Shown here: positions 21,478-26,677 of the stretch, piece by piece
How the letters are laid out: the number at the start of each line of letters is the position of its first letter
Position numbering within the stretch: the first letter of the stretch is position 1
From: CAZGZU01 sp964529855
GTDB taxonomy: Bacteria; Patescibacteriota; Minisyncoccia; Portnoybacterales; UBA2143
Direction: 5' to 3'
NCBI GenBank assembly: GCA_964529855.1
Contig: CAZGZU010000005.1
Coordinates: 1 to 26,677 of the forward strand
DNA: 26,677 bases
Translations under genes and position numbers: made by a program
The notes under the pieces: generated by a model
What the model was told of the DNA's origin: nothing
Database searches by the model: none
Seen by the model: the letters and a program-made list of their open reading frames with translations, nothing else

Positions 21478-21506
21478 TTGACTTTTTAATGCTTTTATGT
21501 TATCAT
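21478..21506 (+). promoter_or_regulatory. Sigma-70 type promoter for the 42-residue gene
   Basis: TTGACT (21478-21483), a 17-base spacer, then TATCAT (21501-21506): five of six matches in each box. It stands 45 bases before the ATG at 21552. Confidence 0.7.
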
Positions 21507-21551
21507 TAACCATAGCCTATATTATCAAAATATATCTATAAGGAGGATGAA

Positions 21552-21680
21552 ATGGAAACTTTAATTTTTGCCTTTAGAAAAAGAGAGGCAGGGACTTTCT
21601 CAAGAATCGTCGTAACGTCTACACTCTTTATTATGTTCCTGTTCCTGGCTTTAGCCCCTCTCTTCGGGTATGGGCATTAA
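21552..21680 (+). CDS. Very small membrane protein (42 residues), unknown function
   Basis: The frame reads METLIFAFRKREAGTFSRIV, then a hydrophobic stretch TSTLFIMFLFLALAPLFGYG ending GH. A basic N-terminal part and one membrane helix suggest an inner-membrane single-pass protein. It is supported by a good promoter 45 bases upstream, the ribosome binding site AAGGAGGATGAA directly before the ATG, and a strong terminator 18 bases after the stop. No family is recognised. Proteins this short are easily missed by gene callers. Confidence 0.65.
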   Translation: METLIFAFRKREAGTFSRIVVTSTLFIMFLFLALAPLFGYGH

Positions 21681-21698
21681 AACAAACCCGGCAGATTT

Positions 21699-21730
21699 CC
21701 CCACCAGTTTACTGGTGGGGATTTTTTATT
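21699..21730 (+). terminator. Intrinsic terminator after the 42-residue gene
   Basis: CCCCACCAG (21699-21707) and CTGGTGGGG (21712-21720) form a perfect 9-bp stem with a short loop, then ATTTTTTATT. The T-tract overlaps the end of convergent murG (stop at 21726). Confidence 0.92.
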
Positions 21731-22868
21731 GTCCCATTTCAAGCAAGGCCTGGCTGATTTTTTGACTGGCTTCCGGTCTGGAAAAGTTTTTAGCGTTCTG
21801 GCTCATCTGCTGGATTAAGTTCTGGTCATCTAAAATCTTGACGATTTCATTAAGGAAAAGATTGGGCGTCAGATTGGCCTGTTCAATAACTACGGCTGCT
21901 CCGGCCTGAGCATAGGCAAAGGCATTCTTTTTCTGATGGTCAGAAGCCGAATTGGGCAAAGGAATCAACAAACTGGGCTTGGCGCAGGCAGCTATTTCAA
22001 AAATACTGGAACTGGCCCGGGAAATAACCAGGTCAGCCAGCAGATAAGCGGCGGCATATTCCTCTTCATTTAAAAACGGCAAAATATGATATTCGGCTGA
22101 AGCAGATATCTGACTGGCTTTTTCTTTGACTTCTTCCAGGTTTTTTGCTCCGGTTTGATGAATAATTTCATATCTCTCCAAAAGCTGCGGCAGAACCGAC
22201 AAAGTTATCTCATTCAGTTTTTGAGCGCCCTGGCTGCCGCCGAAGATGAAAATGAGAGGTTTTTGACCGGCTATCTGGAACAGGGCTTTGGCTCTTTCTT
22301 TTTCAGCCGGATTAGTAGAAAGACAAATCTGGGTTATGCCTAGACGGAAAGGGTTGCCGACCAAAGCGGTTTTTTCCGCAGGGAAATATTGCTCGGTAAA
22401 AGAAAAAGAAATGGCAATTCTTTTAGCCAGCTTACCGGCTAAACGATTAGCCAGGCCCGGTATGGAGTCTGATTCATGGATTAAAATGGGAATGCGAAAA
22501 AGCCAGCCGATTATGACAACCGGCACACTGCCGAATCCCCCTTTGCTGAAAATAACGTCGGGCATCCAGACATAAAGATAACAAAAGGCCTGAAGCAAGC
22601 CAATGGGCATTTTAAACAAATCCAGAATATTTTTAACTGAAAAATACCTCCTTATTTTCCCGGCCAAAATCGTCCTCGCTTTAATCCCCTCTTGGCTTAA
22701 AATATCCGAGAATCCGCCGGCTCCCAGAAAATACATCTGTAAAACCGTTTCCTCGCCCGGACCAATCGGTTCGGTTGATTGTGTATATATTCTATTTAAT
22801 TGTCTGGCTACGGCAATAATCGGGAAAATGTGTCCGCCCGTACCGCCGCCAGTGAATAAAATACGCAT
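21726..22868 (-). CDS. murG: UDP-GlcNAc:lipid I N-acetylglucosaminyltransferase
   Basis: A 380-residue GT-B glycosyltransferase that adds GlcNAc to lipid I to make lipid II at the inner membrane face. Visible motifs are the glycine-rich N-terminal loop (ILFTGGGTGGHIFPIIAVAR), IFSKGGFGSVPVVI, HESDSIPGLANRLAGKLAKR, the second G loop IFGGSQGAQKLNE, and the UDP-GlcNAc site SRASSSIFEIAACAKPSLLI followed by LPNSASDHQKKNA. In most MurG proteins the site reads RaGAsTi.El; Ser-Ser-Ser is a slight variant. The gene starts directly after the ftsW stop with no gap, so it is translationally coupled in the wall/division cluster. Confidence 0.96.
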   Translation of the reverse strand: MRILFTGGGTGGHIFPIIAVARQLNRIYTQSTEPIGPGEETVLQMYFLGAGGFSDILSQEGIKARTILAGKIRRYFSVKNILDLFKMPIGLLQAFCYLYVWMPDVIFSKGGFGSVPVVIIGWLFRIPILIHESDSIPGLANRLAGKLAKRIAISFSFTEQYFPAEKTALVGNPFRLGITQICLSTNPAEKERAKALFQIAGQKPLIFIFGGSQGAQKLNEITLSVLPQLLERYEIIHQTGAKNLEEVKEKASQISASAEYHILPFLNEEEYAAAYLLADLVISRASSSIFEIAACAKPSLLIPLPNSASDHQKKNAFAYAQAGAAVVIEQANLTPNLFLNEIVKILDDQNLIQQMSQNAKNFSRPEASQKISQALLEMGQ

Positions 22869-23963
22869 TTATTTAGTATGTTTGGAAATATTAACCAGGA
22901 TGCCTACGGCGCTCAAGGAGACGGCCATGGCTGAACCGCCATAACTGATAAAAGGCAGGGGCAAACCGGTTAAAGGAATTAAGCCGGAAATGGCCGCCAT
23001 ATTAATAAAGGCCTGAAAAAACAACCAGCCGGTAATGCCGCCGGCCACCAGATAACCGAACTTATCCGGAGCATTTTTGGCAATTCTCAAACCACGCCAG
23101 GCCAAAAGAATAAAAAGAATGACCAGACCAGCCGCCCCAACTAATCCCAGTTCTTCAGCCACCACGGCAAAAATAGAATCACCAATCACTTCCGGCAGAT
23201 ATTGCCATTTCTGAATGCTGTGGCCCAAACCTAAACCAAATAATCCGCCTGACCCAATGGCCAATAAGGTCTGCTTAATCTGATAGCCGATACCTTGCGG
23301 GTCAATTTCCGGATGGAGAAAAACAATCAGCCGATTGAACCGATAAGGCGCTGTTTTTATTAAAACAAAAAAGCCAACTAAAGCCAAGCCAAGCATGGCT
23401 GTCAGATAAGACCATTTTAAACCGGCTAAAAAATAGACAAGAGAAGCAATCAGGAAAATAACTATCAGGGCGCTCATATTGGGTTGAAGAAGAACCAACA
23501 AACTGATGATTCCGATGACTATCAAAAAGGGTACTAAACTTGCCTTAATAACTTGCCTGCTTTCCCCCTTTTTACTCAACAAAGCGGCCAGGTAAAGAAT
23601 AAAAGTCAGCTTGACTATTTCAAAGGGCTGTACGGAAAAGGGACCAAGGACAATCCATCTTTTGACCTGCTCATTAGCATAGCCGATATTCGGCACAAAA
23701 ACCAAACACAGCAGGACCAGACCTAAAAGCAACAAAGGGAAAGCCAGTTTCTGCCAATACCGATAATCAATTCTCTGACAGATAAAGAATCCGAGCACTC
23801 CCAGCGATATGCCATAAAGCAATTGATGTTTTAAATAATAGTAACTCTGATTAAAAATATCCTGGGAAATAACTACCGAAGCACTGGAAAGAACAACCAA
23901 ACCAAAGACAACTAAAAAAAAGACAATAAAGATAAGAATGTAATCAGGCTGATGACCCTTCAT
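22869..23963 (-). CDS. ftsW: SEDS family peptidoglycan glycosyltransferase FtsW
   Basis: A 364-residue polytopic SEDS protein with about ten membrane helices, which polymerises lipid II into glycan strands at the division site with a class B penicillin-binding protein. Hallmarks are the N-terminal LVVLSSASVV helix, RIDYRYWQKLAFPLLLLGLV, ALIVIFLIASLVYFLAG, the large extracellular loop HPEIDPQGIGYQIKQTLLAI, GLGLGHSIQKWQYLPEVIGD, FAVVAEELGLVGA and the C-terminal PLTGLPLPFISYGGSAM. Placement between mraY and murG matches the classical order and favours FtsW over RodA. It starts 9 bases after mraY. Confidence 0.95.
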   Translation of the reverse strand: MKGHQPDYILIFIVFFLVVFGLVVLSSASVVISQDIFNQSYYYLKHQLLYGISLGVLGFFICQRIDYRYWQKLAFPLLLLGLVLLCLVFVPNIGYANEQVKRWIVLGPFSVQPFEIVKLTFILYLAALLSKKGESRQVIKASLVPFLIVIGIISLLVLLQPNMSALIVIFLIASLVYFLAGLKWSYLTAMLGLALVGFFVLIKTAPYRFNRLIVFLHPEIDPQGIGYQIKQTLLAIGSGGLFGLGLGHSIQKWQYLPEVIGDSIFAVVAEELGLVGAAGLVILFILLAWRGLRIAKNAPDKFGYLVAGGITGWLFFQAFINMAAISGLIPLTGLPLPFISYGGSAMAVSLSAVGILVNISKHTK

Positions 23964-23972
23964 GATTAAAGA

Positions 23973-25019
23973 TTATAATATTTGTTCCACAAAGACCAGA
24001 ATTAAACCGATGGCCGCCATTACTCCGCCAATAATCCAGAAACGCATGGTCACCTTTGTTTCGGGCCAGCCTTTTGCCTCAAAATGATGATGAATTGGCG
24101 TGGAAAGAAATATCTTTTTCCCGGTGGTTTTCTTGGAAATAACCTGGATGATTACCGAAGCCGATTCCATAACCAAGACAAAACCAATCAACGGCAGCAA
24201 GAGAAAGAAATTGGTCAGCATGACAATAACGCCCAAGGTAATTCCCAGAGACATGGCTCCCGTATCCCCCATAAAAAAGCGAGCCGGATAGATATTAAAC
24301 CACAAAAAAGCCAGCAAAGCACCGATAATCACTCCGCAAAAAACAGCCAAATCCATTTTGCCCTGTCCAAAGGCAATCATTCCATAAGCGGCAAAGGCAA
24401 TTAAAAGGATGCCGCCGCTTAAACCATCCAGGCCGTCGGTCTCATTAACCGAAAAGGCAGTGGCTACTATGACAAAGATAAAAACAAGAATATACCACCA
24501 ACCGATGTTAAAATCGCCAACAAAAGGAACGTGGACCAAATCCCATTCCAATTTCCAGAAGAACCACCAGGCGCCAAAAGCGGCAATGGCCGTATAAATC
24601 AGAATTTGATGCCGCATTTTCAACCCACCGCCCTTGGGACCTATTTTAAGAATGCCCATCAAATCGTCCCCCAGGCCGACCAGAGCCGAAGCAACCAGCA
24701 CACCTAAAGGCAGCAACGTTTCCTTACGGGTCAGAAAATTTAATTTTTCCAAAACAGTCCCCTCGCCTATTTGGGCTAATATCCAGAAAAGCAGCGTTAA
24801 AAACAAAACCGTCCCCCAGACCAAAATGCCGCCGCTGGTTAAAGTCCCCTCTTTTTTCTTATGAAGTTTGGTAAAGACCGGGACATTGCCGGTTCTTATC
24901 TGTTTACCAAAACGATATTTTTTGAGAAAACGAATCAAAAGAGGCGTCCAGGCCAAAGCGACTATAAAAGAAACAGCCGCTAATCCTAAAATACGAGAGA
25001 TATAAAATATGTCGGGCAT
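23973..25019 (-). CDS. mraY: Phospho-N-acetylmuramoyl-pentapeptide transferase
   Basis: A 348-residue ten-helix membrane enzyme that transfers phospho-MurNAc-pentapeptide to undecaprenyl phosphate, forming lipid I. Signatures are GNVPVFTKLHKKKEGTLTSG, ALVGLGDDLM with the catalytic Asp pair, VNETDGLDGLSGG, YPARFFMGDTGAMSLG and the HHH motif TPIHHHFEAKGW. I start at the ATG at 25019 (MPDIFYISRILG). The frame is also open to an ATG at 25046, but those nine extra residues (MFLRPDLNN) are largely encoded by the end of repeat copy D and have no place in the family. No murD or murF lies in this cluster. Confidence 0.95.
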   Translation of the reverse strand: MPDIFYISRILGLAAVSFIVALAWTPLLIRFLKKYRFGKQIRTGNVPVFTKLHKKKEGTLTSGGILVWGTVLFLTLLFWILAQIGEGTVLEKLNFLTRKETLLPLGVLVASALVGLGDDLMGILKIGPKGGGLKMRHQILIYTAIAAFGAWWFFWKLEWDLVHVPFVGDFNIGWWYILVFIFVIVATAFSVNETDGLDGLSGGILLIAFAAYGMIAFGQGKMDLAVFCGVIIGALLAFLWFNIYPARFFMGDTGAMSLGITLGVIVMLTNFFLLLPLIGFVLVMESASVIIQVISKKTTGKKIFLSTPIHHHFEAKGWPETKVTMRFWIIGGVMAAIGLILVFVEQIL

Positions 25020-25023
25020 ATTG

Positions 25024-25146
25024 TTAAGGTCGGGCCTCAAAAACATATCTTTTTTAGGTTTGACATTGAGAGCTACGATCTTGCCGCAGGCAAGGTCGTA
25101 CTCGAAAGGTCGAACCTCAAAAAAGATGAGAGAGACCGAACCTTAA
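25024..25146 (-). repeat. Nested palindromic intergenic element, copy D (long form)
   Basis: It lies between dacA and mraY. Ends are TTAAGGTCGGG and CCGAACCTTAA; the core TACGATCTTGCC, loop GCA, GGCAAGGTCGTA spans 25074-25100. T-rich and A-rich spacers (ATCTTTTTTAGG and CTCAAAAAAGATG) separate inner and outer arms, as in copy A. In the direction of transcription it begins 7 bases after the dacA stop and ends 4 bases before the chosen mraY ATG. Confidence 0.87.
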
Positions 25147-25152
25147 TCTAAA

Positions 25153-26097
25153 TTACCATTTATACGCTTTTTTAACCCAGTGAATTAATCTTTCTGTTTC
25201 CAGAAATCTCTGCTGGGCTCCTAAAACAACCGTGATTAAATTTTCCGATGAAGTTTGTTTGATGACCAAGACAAGACAACCCTGGGCTTCTTCCGTATAC
25301 CCGGTTTTCCCGCCAATAATGTTGGGCAGACGATTCAATAGCTCATCAGTATTGACCCAGCGATGATTAACTTTCCCATCAATGGAAGACAAATTAATGG
25401 TCGGTGTTTTAAGAATTTGCCAGACAAGCGGCTGATTAAAACTATATTTAACCAATTGAGCAACTTCCCGGACTGTTGAAACATTGGCTGGGTCATAGCC
25501 GCTTGCATCAACAAAATGAGTACTGGACAATTCCAATTCCTCGGCTTTTTTGCTCATTAAATCAATAAAAGAACGACCGGTTCTTTGTTCCACGGCTTCG
25601 GCCAAAGCAACGGCCGCATCATTGCTTGATTCCATCAATAAAGCATGCAGTAAATTTTTAACTGAAAGCCTTTCATCAACTATTAACTCGGCTTTGTCTC
25701 CATAAGCGGCAATTGCCTTTTCAGAAACAACTATAATTTCCCCCAAATTCAGATTTTCCAAAACTATCAAAGCAGTCATCAGTTTGGTTAAGCTGGCAAT
25801 GGGCAAAACCTGGTCAATATTCTTTTGATAAAGAATTTTATCTTTATCAGGATTGAAAATCAAAGCCGCTTTGGCCGCCAGTTCCGGCTCTCCAATATTC
25901 CAATCGCGAATAGGCAGAAAATTCGGATTAGTCGACCCTAAAGCAGAAATTAAAGAACCTTCCCATTCCAACAAATTATTTTCCGGCTCTTCAGAACAAA
26001 CATCGGAACCAAGCAATGGAGAAATAGCTGGCTGACTTACTAAAAAAGTAAGTGGATTAAAAAGAGTTAAAATAATAGCCAGTGATTTGACTAACAT
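25153..26097 (-). CDS. dacA: D-alanyl-D-alanine carboxypeptidase, S11 family
   Basis: A 314-residue exported S11 penicillin-binding protein that removes the terminal D-Ala of peptidoglycan pentapeptides. A hydrophobic N-terminus (LAIILTLFNPLTFLV) acts as signal or anchor and is followed by a linker. The three active-site motifs are intact: SxxK at Ser102-Lys105 (ASLTKLMTALIVLE), SxN at Ser157-Asn159 (MESSNDAAVALAEAV) and KTG at 264-266 (IGGKTGYTEEAQG). The C-terminal beta domain of DacA/PBP5 is absent, so it is a minimal catalytic form. The gene lies between two palindromic elements, downstream of aspS and upstream of the lipid II genes. Confidence 0.93.
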   Translation of the reverse strand: MLVKSLAIILTLFNPLTFLVSQPAISPLLGSDVCSEEPENNLLEWEGSLISALGSTNPNFLPIRDWNIGEPELAAKAALIFNPDKDKILYQKNIDQVLPIASLTKLMTALIVLENLNLGEIIVVSEKAIAAYGDKAELIVDERLSVKNLLHALLMESSNDAAVALAEAVEQRTGRSFIDLMSKKAEELELSSTHFVDASGYDPANVSTVREVAQLVKYSFNQPLVWQILKTPTINLSSIDGKVNHRWVNTDELLNRLPNIIGGKTGYTEEAQGCLVLVIKQTSSENLITVVLGAQQRFLETERLIHWVKKAYKW

Positions 26098-26111
26098 AGC
26101 TTTAAGGTGCC

Positions 26112-26209
26112 TAAGGTTTGGCCTCGAGAACTACGATCTTGCCGAAGGCAAGGTCGTATTCGAGAGACCGAACCTTAATTTAGGCCGTATGTTTTGAGGC
26201 CCGGCCTTA
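26112..26209 (-). repeat. Nested palindromic intergenic element, copy E
   Basis: It lies between aspS and dacA. The core TACGATCTTGCC, loop GAA, GGCAAGGTCGTA spans 26132-26158; the inner arms TAAGGTTTGGCCTCGAG and CTCGAA-like/GAGACCGAACCTTAA are nearly those of copy C. The outer arm on the aspS side (TTTTGAGGCCCGGCCTTA) is complete; the other is reduced to AAGGTGCC. The last three bases (TTA, 26207-26209) are the complement of the aspS stop codon TAA. Confidence 0.87.
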
Positions 26210-26677
26210 TTGAATCTTAATTCCCAACTCCTTTAACTGCTCTGAACTAACCTGACTGGGCGCCTCCATGGTTAAATCCCGACCATCACCTGTTTTGGGA
26301 AAAGCAATTACTTCCCGGATACTTGGTTCATTTAACAAAATCATTAAAAATCTATCCAAGCCCGGAGCAATTCCTCCGTGAGGCGGCGCCCCATATTCAA
26401 AGGCCTTAAGCAAATGGCCGAACTTCTCATTAATTTCTTTTTTACTCAAACCAACCAACTTAAATACTTTTTCCTGAACATCCGGCTGATGAATTCTGAT
26501 GCTGCCTCCGGCAAGTTCAACCCCGTTAAGCACTAAATCATGCTGCCAGGAATGCACTTTCAAAGGGTCTTTGTCCAGTAAAGGCAAATCCTTTTCCTGG
26601 GGAGCCGTAAAAACATGATGACAAGGATCATATCTTTTTTCTTCCTGATTCCATTCAAAAAGCGGCCAATTGAGAAT
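26207..26677 (-). CDS. aspS: Aspartate--tRNA ligase, C-terminal part (partial at window edge)
   Basis: The last 156 residues of a class II AspRS; the frame is open to the window edge, beginning ILNWPLFEWNQEEKRYDPCH. Family sequence is clear: HHVFTAPQEKD, SWQHDLVLNGVELAGGSIRI, LLKAFEYGAPPHGGIAPGLD with motif 3 Arg following (RFLMILL), and REVIAFPKTGDGRDLTMEAP. The discriminating or non-discriminating type cannot be decided because the anticodon domain lies outside. The stop codon TAA comes from the terminus of repeat copy E. Confidence 0.95.
   Translation of the reverse strand: MLNWPLFEWNQEEKRYDPCHHVFTAPQEKDLPLLDKDPLKVHSWQHDLVLNGVELAGGSIRIHQPDVQEKVFKLVGLSKKEINEKFGHLLKAFEYGAPPHGGIAPGLDRFLMILLNEPSIREVIAFPKTGDGRDLTMEAPSQVSSEQLKELGIKIQ

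Noticed and set aside
24084..24404. Antisense frames inside mraY and other large genes
   Set aside because: Composition mirrors the real gene on the other strand (hydrophilic shadow of membrane helices) and there are no ribosome binding sites or family motifs.

Overview
The window looks like part of a small-genome bacterium, most likely a Candidate Phyla Radiation / Patescibacteria member of the Parcubacteria side. This is inference from gene content and style: short intergenic gaps, many small membrane and secreted proteins, a cysteine-peptidase/coiled-coil wall protein, and a rhamnan-type polysaccharide locus. Ribosomal protein L9 is present, whereas some CPR groups are reported to lack it. 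No rRNA or tRNA gene was found to fix the taxonomy. A run of 10 Ns (4778-4787) marks a scaffold join, so this is probably a draft or metagenome assembly.

Layout, left to right. (1) 2-1898, plus strand: the 3' end of dnaG followed by rpoD, the conserved macromolecular synthesis pair; this sigma factor carries a very basic N-terminal tail. (2) 2103-6571, plus: an envelope polysaccharide locus with a Wzy/O-antigen-ligase-type membrane protein, two family 2 glycosyltransferases and a LytR-CpsA-Psr transferase interrupted by the N gap. (3) 6577-11501: an S41 processing protease, then a split phosphotransferase. One protein is only the ATP-grasp domain of PEP synthase/rifampin phosphotransferase. 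Two paralogous partners each carry a helical domain plus the phosphohistidine domain. A minus-strand histidine phosphatase lies between the partners. (4) 11507-13971, plus: acylphosphatase, rplI and pyrG. (5) 14029-15606: rpmA, then a gene-poor stretch with two related hairpin-closed elements, two small membrane proteins, a consensus promoter, two strong terminators and a candidate small RNA. (6) 15606-21056, minus: Fe-S PD-(D/E)XK nuclease, Xer-type recombinase, two secreted coiled-coil proteins (one a C39-like peptidase) and gltX. (7) 21120-21680, plus: two tiny membrane-protein genes with their own terminators. (8) 21726-26677, minus: a wall cluster murG-ftsW-mraY-dacA, then the 3' end of aspS.

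The most striking non-coding signal is a family of nested palindromes, five copies at about 1924, 5658, 18275, 25024 and 26112. Each sits between the stop of one gene and the start of the next co-directional gene. Two copies supply the stop codon of the upstream gene, four share one orientation relative to transcription, and one runs into the apparent N-terminus of mraY. A second, unrelated repeat (CATTGCGAG type) occurs once between genes and once in frame inside gltX, where it adds about 12 residues, as Rickettsia palindromic elements do. These repeats and the split dikinase-like module are the best candidates for undescribed biology here.
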